From: Panthera uncia
Taxonomy: Eukaryota > Chordata > Mammalia > Carnivora > Felidae
Length of the DNA: 64,000 nucleotides
Assembly (NCBI RefSeq): GCF_023721935.1
Contig: NW_026057582.1
Coordinates: forward strand, 88,120,292 to 88,184,291
Reading direction: 5' to 3'
Position 1 is the stretch's first letter; each line of letters opens with the position of its first letter. This document shows, piece after piece, positions 1 to 11,247 of the stretch. Under the pieces are notes generated by a model that had not been told where the DNA came from, searched no databases, and worked only from the letters and a program-made list of their open reading frames with translations. The translations under genes were made by a program, and so were the position numbers.

Positions 1-746
1 CACAGAGAAACTAACTATACCAAGGAGAAGCTATTTATTTAGTTGATGACAGAATGTTAATATAAACCAGTGACATGCATCATGTGAGAAACTATTAAAA
101 TGAGATCAATTAAAGCCAATGCCTTGAAGGAAAAATGGAATTCAAATGAAAATATTTTTAATAAAAACATTATAAAAGAACCTCAATATAATTAGTTTTA
201 AAAATATTTTGAGCATTGATTTAAAAAAATAAGGTATTTATATATCATGAGGAAAAAGACTAATTAGTGGTTGATTCCTTAGGCAGAGTAAAATCTATTG
301 TTACACAGAATAATTTTTTAAATCTAATGAAGAAATGTAAACTCAAATCCCTTATATTAAGGTGATTAAATGAATCATGTTTCATGTACTTGATCAAACG
401 ATACTGTCAGGAGAGTAAAGTCAGTAAGAGTAAAAATCAATTATTTTGATTCCTGGGCATCTTGTTGTGCTTATTCATGAATTAATATTCTATGGCCTCA
501 GATTCTTCTGCTAACTACAGTCTCATAAGAGTTTGCAGTGTCATAATGGGGCTCAAGAGGGGGCATATGGGTCATTTTCAGAACTACTCAGGAAAATAAG
601 TTTCTCAGATGGTGGACCAACATTTTATTTTCCTTAAGGGTACAGTGCATTTAACAGGAGTGAAGAGAGTGAAAAACTAACAAGTAAAAGGCAAGTTTAC
701 TATTCTAGTTTTCTTTTTCCTATTTTTATTATGCCCTTCCTCTAAA
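1..746. other. Unassigned AT-rich DNA
   Basis: No recognisable gene or repeat family. The stretch is AT-rich, with short ATG-initiated frames only. It could hide an ancient, highly diverged repeat. Confidence 0.5.
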
Positions 747-826
747 AAGAAGGAGGGGGAGGGGAAGGGGGAGGGAGAGGGAGAGAGAGGGAGAGAGAGA
801 GACAGAGAGAGACAGAGAGAGACAGA
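747..826. repeat. Polypurine GGGA/GA low-complexity tract
   Basis: About 80 nearly uninterrupted purines, first GGGA/GGGGA-rich, then GA and GACAGA units. It is not attached to a SINE head, so it is not simply the purine-rich half of an antisense SINE. Such mirror-like purine tracts can form triplex DNA in principle, which is inference here. Confidence 0.9.
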
Positions 827-1384
827 TACTCCCAAAGGCTGAGATAGTGAGATATCTATTTAATCAGAGTTCCCATTGCAGGAAAAAACAACAGTTTCAA
901 AATGGGTTCTGTGCTGGAATGTCTGTGTGAACTTTGGTAGGAGAACTGCAGTTAGGTCCTGTGTTTGGTCAACAGAACTTGGGTGTCTCAGTTCCAGCGG
1001 GTCCATGCTGTGTGTATGGAGGCCCCATGGTCCCTGATGACCACATTATGATAAATTCAAGAGCTCGTTCAGATTGAGAAACCTCTGACTGACATCATTA
1101 TTTTTAGTTTGGATATGACTTGCTCACTTTTGAGGTCCCTAAAGGAGAAGGTATTTCAAATTTTGCACCTTCCCTCCTAGGTCCACAAAACCTCCACAAT
1201 GATGTCTTCTGGGAGCTTAAATTCTTGCTTTGTGCTCCTTTTTGTAATGAGATCCCTTTCACCCTTAGTAAAATTTGACCTACTTCATCCTTTTCTAAGT
1301 TAATGTTCATATCCATCTAGAGTATATAGTAATTTTCACCCCTTTAGGGATTTCTGAAAAACAAACAAAGAAACAAAAAAACAA
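827..1384. other. Unassigned unique DNA
   Basis: No family recognised. An antisense 70-codon frame at 1104-1316 has no domain or composition signal and is judged to be chance. Confidence 0.45.
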
Positions 1385-1705
1385 CTGTAGTAAAGATGGA
1401 TGCAAATTCTTTGCTACTCCTCTAGGTAGGGTGTGGAGTCGAATTCCTCCCTGCCTTAAACTGGCACTGGTTTTATGGTCTTATTAACCAATGGAATGCA
1501 ACATAAGCTACCCTCCGAAATTATGAGGTTAATCATAATAAATCTTGAAGATTCTGCCTGGATCTCTTAGGACATTCCCTATTGGACCTCTGAGACTAAA
1601 TAATAAGAGAGGTCCCATTTGAGCTCAGACTTCCAGTCCTCCCATCAAGGTACCAACCATGTGAGTAACCATCATGGATTCTTAGTCTAAGATGAATGCT
1701 GGATC
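1385..1705 (+). mobile_element. Old MLT1-like (ERVL-MaLR) solo LTR, diverged
   Basis: The order of motifs fits the old MLT1J/K/L type of MaLR LTR: a head around CTCCTCTAGGTAGGG, a middle around GGTTTTATGGTCTTATTAACCAATGG, then CCAGTCCTCCCATCAAGGTACC and CATGTGAGTAACCATCATGGATTC near the 3' end. This is an LTR only; no internal retroviral coding sequence is visible beside it. Edges are approximate and divergence is high, so the subfamily is left open. Confidence 0.6.
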
Positions 1706-1794
1706 TCCTAGGATAAAAGGAAAAAAAAAAAAAGAATAAAAGCAATAGGGTGACCCCACGAAAGGTTGTTGATTCAGTTGGAGACTATTAAAAA

Positions 1795-2068
1795 AATAGG
1801 AGTTCAGAAAACAGCCTAACAATGACAAAACAAAATAATTCAGCGGTAGAAAGAGAGGCCTACGCTGTGATCAGGGAAACTGTGATAGGAAAAGAGATAT
1901 GAAAACTGGTCAATAAAAGCATTGGTTACTGAAAAGCAAAAGGAGAACTGAAGGTAGCCACAAATAGGAAGGTGTGTCAAGAACAGTGTATAAATTCTCC
2001 CCAAGTTCTTGACTGACCCCTGAGCTCTGGCATTCAATAATCACAGAGTAAACTACAGTTGACATATA
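1795..2068 (+). repeat. Old-L1-like 5' segment, copy 1 of a direct repeat
   Basis: This block matches 3711-4003 in the same orientation. Shared landmarks in order are GAGTTCAGAAA.CAGCCTAAC, a GGGAAACxG run, AGAACTGAA..TAGCCACAAAT, TATAAATT.TCCC.AAGT.CTTG and a closing AAACxACAGxTG. The second copy leads directly into decayed L1M sequence, so this is probably a piece of an old L1 5' end that was inserted twice or duplicated. Family assignment is inference; the homology between the two blocks is visible directly. Confidence 0.6.
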
Positions 2069-2541
2069 AATCAGTTACCCTTGAAGACTTTTCTCCACCC
2101 AATGACTACTACTTATATTTCATTGGCCACCTTGAGTTGTAACGAGGCTGAAAATATAGTCTTTTTTTTTTCTATTGCAGTTTATTGTCAGCATAAATAA
2201 AATAGAATTTCTGTCTATAAAGGAGAAGGGATTTCTAGTCACCTGTCTGGAATTAGGTAAATAACTATAATTATTTGCCTCCCCTCCCCCAAATTAAACA
2301 CTTCCCATAGGTAGGAATGCTGAAATAGATTTATGAGTTGTGACTACAACTCATCTCCCAAACTAATTTGTAGTTTTTTAAGTAGAAGTGATGGTTTATG
2401 CTTCTTTTTTAATGTTAATTTTCTTATATTCATAAATATTTTCTAGCACATGCATTACTCCACAGGAAGAAAGAAGAACGGGCACTTGGGCCTCTTCAAT
2501 ACTATATAGCTCACTAGAGTACTGATCACCTATTGGAAATG
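2069..2541. other. Unassigned AT-rich DNA
   Basis: Contains a T10 run near 2162 and no recognised gene. It lies between the L1-like segment and a SINE. Confidence 0.45.
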
Positions 2542-2556
2542 CTGCAGTTTCATTTT

Positions 2557-2757
2557 TAACGTTTATTTATTTTTGAGACAGAGACAGAGCATGAACGGGG
2601 GAGGGTCAGAGAGAGAGAGGGAGACACAGAATCTGAAGCAGGCTCCAGGCTCTGAGCTGTCAGCCCAGAGCCCGACGCGGGGCTTGAACTCACGAACCGT
2701 GAAATCATGACCTGTGCCGAAGTCGGATGCTTAACTGACTGAGCCACCCAGGTGCCC
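2557..2757 (-). mobile_element. Feliform tRNA-Lys-type SINE (SINEC_Fc-like), antisense
   Basis: Full-length copy: tail-side AACGTTTATTTATTTTTGAGA at left, GA-rich middle, and the reverse complement of the Pol III boxes at right (GGCTTGAACTCACGAACC, then ACTGACTGAGCCACCC). It is bounded by an identical 15-bp target-site duplication, CTGCAGTTTCATTTT, at 2542-2556 and 2758-2772. The perfect duplication and CpG-retaining body (CCCGACGCGGGG) suggest a relatively recent insertion. Confidence 0.96.
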
Positions 2758-2772
2758 CTGCAGTTTCATTTT

Positions 2773-3710
2773 AATTGGGGTCTTCAAGCCATCACAGCCT
2801 GCTTTTGGTGGTACTATTATTAGGAGCTCATCCATATAGCTTCTGAATTCCTTTGTTCATTTTTGGACAATTTTTTGACCATAAATTCATGCTCTCCTCT
2901 GTTCCACAAATGGGCATATCATAAAGGCAATTCTGTGTCCTAAAGCCCTTGTCTTGTGTTTCCTCACTCTCAGGCAGTGCAGAGTCACCCTGGAAGCTTC
3001 CATATCTGGGGTAAGCACCTCATCTAGGTGTGGGCAGAGAGACAAGCCACGTTGGAGTTTCTCAAAAAAGTGAAAATGATCAAGAAGGTCTTGAAAACTA
3101 GAGAGAAGTCTTGAAGTTCTATGCCTTCTCATGCTGTATAGATTCAGAGACCTTGCCAGAGTTGGACCCAGTGGTGTGAAAGTGATATTTGTTGGAATCG
3201 TATGGGCAGGAAAACACAGTTATTGTGCTTCTTGTTTCTTGAAGTGCCAAGCTCGACAGTGAACATGTTATCCATCTGTAATTAGTGTATTAGATTTACT
3301 GGACACAAGATCTAGACAGGATATGGCTATTAATTTTTGCTAATGCTGCCTTTAATCAGAAATCCTTTCCCTATCCCCTAGACATTGATCTTGGGAAGAT
3401 AATGATTTCTGTTTTTCTATTCACTTTATGACATTCAAGTATTTTCTAAATATAATTCTATGTTGATATAGTGTAAAAACAGCTGAATATATTTTAATCT
3501 CTCCCTATAACCTCCAATAACACATACCAATCAATAAGGCGAGATTACAAACCTTCCACTACTCATGCCACAGCATAACAAAGAGACAGCAAGTACTATA
3601 CATTTCAATTTGTATGAATATAGGGAAATAAATATCCTAAACCAGTAGAGCCATCTGCAAGCCCTACAAAAGACTGAATATTCAATTAGAGAATGCCAAA
3701 AACAAAAAAT
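2773..3710. other. Unassigned unique DNA
   Basis: No repeat or gene recognised. The antisense 81-codon frame at 2887-3132 has no familiar motif and no splice-site context I can defend, so I treat it as chance. Confidence 0.45.
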
Positions 3711-4524
3711 TAGAGTTCAGAAAGCAGCCTAACCATGCCAAGACAAGATAATTCTCAGAAAGAGAAGATTACACCTGAGTAGGGAAACAGGGAGTAGGGA
3801 GACAAGGTTTGAGATTTGATTAATAACTCTACTAAGGTATTGAAGAGTCAAAAAAGGAGAGAACTGAACATAGCCACAAATTGGGGGGGGGGTATCCTTA
3901 AAGCAGCATATAAATTTTCCCTAAGTCCTTGCATGATACTTGAACTCTGCATGCACTAGAAAAGACTCCAATGATCCCAAGGTAAACAACAGCTGGAAGA
4001 TGGAGATACCTGATCTAAGATTTCAGTGGCTGCCCAATGAGAAGACAGAATGTGAAGCTCCAGTTAGAAGGGCTTGGTAAATAACCTGGATTTTCAAGAC
4101 TAAGAAGTCAATATTATTTCTAAAGACCAAAGGATTTGCCCTAGGCTTAGGGAAATTTGTAAAAATAAGATACCCTAACAAAGACTGAAATGAATATTCC
4201 ATAAAGTTGAGGTTCTCTGCCAATTATTTATCTGATTAGTGAACAAACTCAATATACTACAGAGGAAAAAAACCCAGTGTAATCCAGAGTACCTACAAAA
4301 TAGCATCCCTAATGCACATGATAAAACTTTAAAACATACCAAATCGATGAAGAAACAAAATTTGATTGATAGTTAAGAGAAAAATCTATAAACAGTAATA
4401 GAACCACAGACAACATGTATGTAGAAATTAGCAATGGCTGTAAAATATTAGGATACATTTATTTACAGAAAAATATATACAATGGTGGAATGATGGAAAC
4501 TTTAATTAAGATGCAAATGGAAAT

Positions 4525-4742
4525 CAGGGCAACTGGGTGACACAGTCAGGTGAGCATCCGACTGTGGCTCAGGTCATCGTCTCACGGTTCGTGGGTTCAA
4601 GCCCCGCATCAGGCTCTGTGCTGACAGCTTATGGCCTGCTGCTTCAGATTCTATATCTCCCTCTCTCTCTGCCCCTGCCTTGCTTATGCTCTGTCTCTCT
4701 CATTCTCAAAAATCAGTAATAAAACATTACAAAAATTAAAAA
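4525..4742 (+). mobile_element. Feliform SINE (SINEC_Fc-like) inside L1M
   Basis: Head GGGCAACTGGGTGACACAG (A box eroded), B-box region CGTGGGTTCAAGCCC intact, pyrimidine-rich body, A-rich tail. Flanked by an identical 17-bp target-site duplication, AAGATGCAAATGGAAAT, at 4508-4524 and 4743-4759. The duplication proves insertion into pre-existing L1M sequence. Confidence 0.95.
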
Positions 4743-5343
4743 AAGATGCAAATGGAAATTATAGAAATAAAAAAATATCTGAAATTAAAAAGAAAATCAT
4801 TGGCTGAGATTAACAGATTAGCACAGTCCCAGAACCTTGAAAACAAAATCATTCTACCTAATATATATGTAATTGTAGTTTCAGAAAGAAAGAAGATAGA
4901 GGAAGAGGAACAAAAGATAATCTGAAAAAAAATGTGTAAAAGTATAACTAAATTAATGAAAGTCATCAATTCAAAGATCTTGGAGATTCAGAAAATCTTC
5001 AGCAGGATAAATTTAGAGGAAAACACATTTATGCACATCAAATTAATATTCTATAAACTGAAGATGAGGAAAAAAAATCTAAACACACCTAGAGGAAAAT
5101 GGGTACATTCCAATTGAGAAACAATGACAAAAATAGCAACTGACTTATCCTCAGAAATAACGGGGGCCAGAAGGTAATAAGGCCATATCTTTAAAATGCA
5201 GAATTTAGAAAAAAAAATCTTCCAACTTAGAATTCAACATGAAGCCAAAATATCTTTCAGAAATGAAGGCAAAATAATGATTTTTTAGGTAAGTTAACAG
5301 TGAAGAAATTTATCATTAGCAGGTCAATACAATAAGAAATCCT

Positions 5344-5368
5344 AAAAAAAAAAAAAAAAAAAAAAAAA
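5344..5368. repeat. A25 homopolymer
   Basis: Twenty-five uninterrupted adenines inside the old L1M. Slippage-prone; length is likely to vary between individuals and between assemblies. Confidence 0.95.
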
Positions 5369-7326
5369 GGTTTTTTGGCTGAATGTAGTTCCAAGTTAAT
5401 GAAATTCAGAGTCTACAGGAAAAAAAGAATATCATTGAAAACTATCATGATGCAAGCAAATATAAAAGACAATTTTTGCGTTCTTAAATACTTTTAAGTC
5501 AATTGACCATAGCAAAAAAATCAGAGTGTAGAGTTCATAATATATGTAGAAATAAGACAGGGACAAGAATAAGATAAAACACAGTAAAACTGAATTATAA
5601 TATTGGAAGTTTCTTACACTACATGCATAGTGCTATAATAATAATTCAGGTTAGGCAGTGATAAATTAAGGAAACACATTTTAATCCTAGTAATAACTGT
5701 ACATTAAAAACAAAATACCAAGTATCAAAGGTAGAGCAATAGACAATGGAGGGGAAGGAATGGAATAGCAGAAATACTTGAAAAGCAGACAAGAAATAAG
5801 GTATAAAAGAAGAGAGAAACATAGAAAACTAACAAAGGATACATGGCCAGACAGTAGACTGAGACTCAACCATATAAATCTTCACTGTAAATGTAAACAT
5901 ACCAAAGAGTCTTCTTAAAAGACAAAGATATCCATAAGGAATTACATAGAAATACCCAGGTATATGCTCTTTGAAATTAAAGTATCTCTAAGAAATACAA
6001 CGGGAATTTTGCTTTAGGATATCTGGAAAAATAGGGACTGGATATACCCTACCACCTTAAAAAAACTTTCATAAACTAAGCAAAATATATGAAACAGTAA
6101 GTTCAGACACTTAAGACAACAGGCAGAACAAGACTCTGATCCTTAAGAGAGAGCAAACAAATAAGATAAGCTCTGTAAATGGCACTAGTTTACTGACCGG
6201 TAATAGTTTCTGGGGCGGTGGCAGGGACCCAAATAGAGCCTGGCGTCCTTGCAGATTTGAAGAGACAGAAATTGGGTTTGGGGGAGGAAACACTGGCTAG
6301 AATTTGTGGCGCAGAATGTTGGAGAGACTTGCACTGCAAATACAGGAAGCCACAATATACTAGTGATCCTGGTCAGTGCAGCAGGGAAGAAAGAAACAGT
6401 AAAAGGATTTAAGATTGAAACAGAAAAATTGAAACTGTCTTGAGTTCCTGATTATTAACTGCTTGATTAAAACAGCATGATTATTTATTCAGTAAATCCT
6501 AAGAGATCCACAAAGAAGCTACTAGAATGCTTAAGTGAGTTTGGTAAGATTGTATGATATAAAGTCAATGTACAAAAAAAAAAAAAATCAGCTGCACTGC
6601 TATGTAATTGAAAAAATGTAAATTGATCTAAAAATGGCCATTTATAATAATATCAAAAAATACCCCTGAAATGCTTAGAGATAAATTTTGTATATGACAC
6701 ATACACTGAAAAGAACAAAAACACTTCTGAGAGAAATTAAAGACCAAAATAAATGAAGTGATACCAAAAGACTAAATATTTTTAAGATACTAGTTTTTCC
6801 CCAACGTAACCTATAGATTCAAAGCAGCCCCAATCAAAATCATAATCTGCTTTTATAAAATAAAAGGCAACAAGCTGATTCTGATTTTTTTTTATGGAAA
6901 CACAAAGGATCTAGAATAGCTAAAATAATTTTAAATAGGACAAAGTTGGAGAACCTATACTACTTGATTTCAAAGCTTTCTATGGACTGCAGTAATCAAG
7001 AGACAGTGGTCTAAAAATAGACTCATACATACAACAGTTGAAGTCCAACAGAAGTTCCCAGGTCATTCAGTGGGAAAAGCATATTATTTTCCCAATATGT
7101 GCTAGAAAAAACTGGATATCTATATGTAAAATAAATAAACTTTTACCCTTACCTTCAAACATATGCCAAAATTGACTTCATTATTCACAGATACTTAAAA
7201 GTGAAAAATAAGACTTTAATAAGGAAATACAGGAGAAAGATCAAGATATTTTAGATAGGTTCAAAAGCTTGAACCACAAAATACAAAATATATTGTACTT
7301 CATTAAATTAAAAACTATAGTTTACA

Positions 7327-7561
7327 GGGGCACCTGGGTGGCTCAGTCGGTTAAGCAACTGATTTGGGCTCAGGTCATGATCTAACGGTCTGTGAATGTG
7401 GGATAGCTCAGAGCCTGGAGCCTTCTTCGGATACTGTGTCTCCCTCTCGCTCTGCCCCTCCCCTGCTTGTGCGGTGTCTCTCTCTGTCTCTCAAAGATAA
7501 ATAAACATTAAAAAAATTAAGTAAATAAACTTTAAAAAAATTAAAAAAAAACACAAAAAAC
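7327..7561 (+). mobile_element. Feliform SINE inside L1M 3' half
   Basis: Starts GGGGCACCTGGGTGGCTCAG with an intact A box and ends in a long A-rich tail. The shared flank AGTTTACA (7319-7326 and 7567-7574) is the visible part of the target-site duplication. The B-box region is eroded (GTCTGTGAATGTGGG). The body retains the CTCCCTCTCGCTCTGCCCC block. Confidence 0.94.
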
Positions 7562-8449
7562 CCTGCAGTTTACAAAAATATCATATAGAAAAGAAAAAGA
7601 TAATCCACAGCCTTGGGAAAATATTTTCAAAACATATGTATAATAAAATTATACATTTCAATAAAAGAAGATGGACCCCCAAAATTGGGAAAAGAACTTT
7701 TGAACAAAACATCACAAAGTTACACAAATGACTAATAGGCAAATTCATTGCTTGCTCAACCTCATCAGTTATCAGAAAACTGTAACATAACTACAGTGAG
7801 ATACCACTACATACCTGCTAGAATAGCGAAAATTAAAAAGATTGATCCTGCCATGTGTTGGCACAAAATGATACAACCACATAAAAAAAGTTTATCAGTT
7901 TCATACAAAGATAAACATAAATTTACCATATGACTCAGTCACTCCATTTATAGTATTTACCCAAGAGAAAGATAAAAGATATGTCTGTGCATTCATAAGA
8001 ATTTTATCCATAAGATTCAAAATTTGGACACAAAGTCGCTTAACAGGTGATTGGATAAACACATTGCAATATATACATTTAGTGAAATGAAACTGCAAAA
8101 AATATAAAATGAACTACTGATACATGCAACAGCATGGACGAATCTCAAAAATGCTAAACAAAAGAAACCAGACACAAATCAATATGTACTGCTTGATTCC
8201 ATTTATATAAAACTCATAAAAAGACAAGTTTAATCTACAGTTACAAAAAGCCGATCAGTCCTTACCCTGGGTATAGGAGTAGGGTTAAGGATTGAATGGG
8301 AAAGGGTGAAAAATAACCTTGTTTGTTTGATACCATTGTAATGGTGGTTACATGAGTATATAAATATTTGTCAGAATGTATCAAGCTGTATCCTTAAAAT
8401 TTATGCATTTTTTTCCTATGCAAATTAAACCTCAACAACGTTATAGGAA

Positions 8450-8475
8450 TTAAAAAAATTAATGTTTATTTTTGA

Positions 8476-8511
<36 letters not shown>

Positions 8512-8676
8512 GTGAGTGGGGGAGGGGCAGAGAGAGAGGGAGACAGAATCTGAAGCAGGCTCCAGGCTCTGAGCTGTGAGCACAGAGCCCGGTGCCAGGC
8601 TCGAACCTACGAACTGCAAGATCATGACCTGAACCAAAGTTGGATGCTTAACTGACTGAGCCACCCACGTGCCCCT
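8450..8676 (-). mobile_element. Feliform SINE, antisense, with internal (CA)n
   Basis: Right end carries the antisense head (GCTTAACTGACTGAGCCACCC). A pure CA repeat at about 8475-8507 replaces the usual GA-rich start of the body, so the microsatellite grew inside the SINE. It lies immediately after the L1M 3' end. A short TAGGRATT-like duplication is visible on both sides. Confidence 0.93.
8475..8507. repeat. (CA)n microsatellite within SINE
   Basis: About 16 uninterrupted CA units between the SINE tail TTTTTGAG and its GAGTGTGAGTGGGGG body. Confidence 0.96.
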
Positions 8677-9481
8677 AGGGATTTTTAAAATCACAAAATA
8701 TTAAGTACCTAGAATTATTTTTAAGAAAACATTCTCAAAACTTTAAGAAAATCTACAACATTTTATTGTGACAAATTAAGAAAAAAAAATAAATGTCTGT
8801 TTTGAAGTTTACAAACTGACTCTAACACTTATATAGAAATTCAAACAGGAATAACTAAGGCAAATGTTGAAGCCATAGAAACACAGCTGAAATACTGACA
8901 ATACTATCTATTCAGACCTATGATATACCTATTCCAATTATAACAGTGTGTTGTGAATTAAAGGCAGACCAACAGACCAATGCTGCAGAATAGAATCCAG
9001 ATACACAAATATTATACTTTAATTCATGTCAAAACTGATATTACTGAGTACAGAAAGCATTTTCTATTCAATTAATGGTTCTGGGATAATTGTATACTAA
9101 TATATAAACAAAGTGAATCTTGATTTCTATTCACAGCATACACAGACTTTAAGTTCAAATAGACTGCAGATATAATTATGAAAAGTAAAACAATCATGAA
9201 AAAAATAAAACATCCTTATGACCTTGAAGTAAAGATAAAATGTAGTCTAATCAAAAAGAAAAAAAAATGTACTATATCAAAATAAACAGCATTTCCTAAA
9301 AAAAAAAAAACAACTATCAAAAGAATGAAAATATAAGGTATAGAATGTATGAAAAAGGATATATAATACATACACCCAGTGAAAATTCACATGAAGAATA
9401 TGCCAAAAAAAAAACCACCCAAAAACCTACCAAGAAATAAGGGAAGTGTAGGTAATCCATTAAAAACATTTTGAAAGAAAA

Positions 9482-9500
9482 CAACAACAACAACAACAAA
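9482..9500. repeat. (CAA)n short tandem repeat
   Basis: About six CAA units within the L1M fragment. Confidence 0.8.
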
Positions 9501-9872
9501 AACTACATCTCAAAAGAGTATGTCCAATTTGCCAATCAACATAAGACAGAGTGATTATATTAATGGTTCATTTAAGAAATGCAAATTAAAGCTGTAATGC
9601 CTATACCATTACGTGCTACCAGAATGTGTGAAGAGAAAAAGAAAGAAGAAATCAAGAGTTGGTGAAGATATGTGCCAACTCAAACTCTCATAATACTGTT
9701 GGTGGAAGTATAAATTGGTACAAATCGGAGAGCTGTTTGGCAGTGTTTACTAAAGCTGGGTGTGCAACCTGTGGCCCAGCAATTTTACTTCTGGGTATAG
9801 TTCCAACAGAAATATGCTCATATTTCACCAAAAGAGTTTTACCAGAATTGTTATACTACCACTGTTCAGGAG

Positions 9873-9995
9873 ATATCAACCCTGCTGACATCTTGATCTT
9901 AGACTCCCATTCTCCAAACCTGTGACGATGTAAATTTCTGTTGTTTGAACAGCCCAGTCCATGATGCTTTGCTATGGCAGCTCCAGCAGACTAAT
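9873..9995 (+). mobile_element. MLT1 (ERVL-MaLR) LTR 3' fragment, sense
   Basis: The 3' part of a MaLR LTR: CTTGATCTTAGACTCC, AATTTCTGTTGTTTGAACAG and the terminal CAGCAGACTAATCC. It is truncated abruptly at its 5' side and sits inside L1M sequence. The first 97 bp match the reverse complement of 10894-10990 with only about eight differences by eye, far closer than two independent MLT1 copies would normally be. See the separate finding. Confidence 0.8.
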
Positions 9996-10445
9996 CCAGT
10001 CGGTATCCTGGTTAAAGTTCTGCTGCTTTTCTCCTTGCCCTGACCCTAAGAAGTCTATACTACAGACTTCAAGTTCACCCGTTACTAGGAGGGATAAATT
10101 CATTGTGAGGTGTTGTTATAATAGAAAACTAGACACACATTTGGGGGAAAAAAGAGAATCAAAAAATATATATACTGTGGGATTACAATGACAACATTAA
10201 GTTGAAATATCTGAATATAATTTCTAGTGTTAGATGTTGATGTAGTGGTCACACTTGAATGTTGGGTAAAACAGGAAGGGGACTCCAGGGACTCCTGAGG
10301 TATTGGAAAACTCCTTCTTCACAGCTGAATGACTATGTATGAATATACCTACCCCAGTATGGTCAGTTGGTAAAATTCATTGATACGTACACTTATGGTT
10401 TGTATACTTTCCTATGTGTGTGATGCACTTCAATTAAGAGATTAG

Positions 10446-10866
10446 AAAAATATAAATTAGGGGAAAAGTGCAGTCCTAACAAAATAAACATCCATTGCCT
10501 TTAGCTTTGGCGACTCAGCTCAAATTCTGAAATAATAGAAAAAGTTCCCACTACACACTCTGTAAATGTACTTTGAATTCCTAATCCTCTATTCTTATAC
10601 ACATAAAGGCAGAAAATTTTGGCATAGCACCAAGTTAAAATTCAAGGCATTTAATTTAGAACAACTCATTACTATATTTCCCATAAAACTACTCTGAACG
10701 TTTTGGTTCTGAGACTAACTGGGAAAGAACATTATTTACCATCCCATGTAAAAAATGAGAAAACTAAGTAAAATTAACTCTTCCGTAACCAGTACTTTAA
10801 TATCATTAGGACTTCCTAGGGTGAGGGCAAAGAGAAAAGCAGCAGGATTTTAACCAGAATACCAAT
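10446..10866. other. Unassigned DNA between two inverted MLT1 fragments
   Basis: No gene or family recognised. AT-rich; it forms part of the spacer of the inverted MLT1 pair. Confidence 0.45.
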
Positions 10867-10867
10867 T

Positions 10868-11247
10868 GCGTTAATTTCCTAGAGCAGTGGTAACAAAGCA
10901 TCACTGACTGGGCTGTTCAAACAACAGAAATTTACGTTGCCACAGTTTTGGAGAATAGGAGTCTAAGATCAAGGTGTCAGCAGGGTTGATTTCTTCTGAG
11001 GCCATTCTCCTTGCTTTTGGATGACCGTCTTCCTGCCTGCATGTGGTCTTCCCTCTGTGCATGTCTGTGTCCTAATTTCCTCATTTTATAAGGATTCCAG
11101 TCATATTGGGTTAGTGTACACCCTAATGATCTCATTTAACTGAAATTACCTCTCTAAAGACCCTTTCTCCAAATACATTCTGAGATGCTGAGTATTAGGA
11201 CTTCAACGTATGAATTTTGGAGGAACACAATTCAGCCCATAACATCA
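10868..11247 (-). mobile_element. MLT1 (ERVL-MaLR) LTR, antisense, near full length
   Basis: Read on the minus strand: begins ATGGGCTGAATTGTGTTCC and TTGAAGTCCTAATACTCAGC. It continues through CAAATACATTCTGAGATGC-type and TATAAGG landmarks, a GAAGAAATC block, and the CTTGATCTTAGACTCC and AATTTCTGTTGTTTGAAC 3' region. Solo LTR without internal sequence. Its 3' part shares a near-identical tract with 9875-9971 in the opposite orientation. Confidence 0.85.

Larger units (their letters stand above)
3711..8447 (+). mobile_element. Old decayed LINE-1 (L1M class), sense, interrupted by SINEs
   Basis: Starts with a 5' segment that also occurs at 1795-2068. The ORF1-flank/ORF2 region follows. Near 5165-5335 is a GGGGGCCAGAAGGTAATAAGG...CTTTCAGAAATGAAGG block. 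At about 6790-7080 decayed ORF2 C-terminal codons read as TYRFKAAPIKI-like and then YKA..TVW-like sequence. A 3' UTR follows, ending near 8447 with TGCAAATTAAACCTCAACAA. Every frame is broken, so the element is dead. Cat-type SINEs interrupt it at 4525 and 7327. The part at 6000-6420 is atypical and may be a separate insertion. Internal edges are approximate. Confidence 0.75.
8690..10445 (+). mobile_element. Second old L1M fragment, sense, interrupted by MLT1
   Basis: Begins in decayed ORF2 sequence: the block around 8960-9020, AGACCAACAGACCAATG.TGCAGAATAGAATCCAGA, is the familiar L1 ORF2 C-terminal region. It continues through GTTGGTGGAAGTATAAATTGG and CAATTTTACTTCTGGGTATAG. After an MLT1 fragment near 9875-9995 it resumes with 3' UTR sequence and ends around 10440 with TGATGCACTTCAATTAAGAG. 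All reading frames are broken. Confidence 0.72.

Noticed and set aside
2556..2747. A recurring peptide (MAQSVKHPT..., SSPASGS, LTAQSLEPASDSVS) in many frames, e.g. also near 4537, 8425, 15342, 24672, 27100, 33392, 44918, 49876
   Set aside because: It is the translation of the SINE's tRNA-like head and body, so the frame recurs wherever a SINE lies. Not a protein family.
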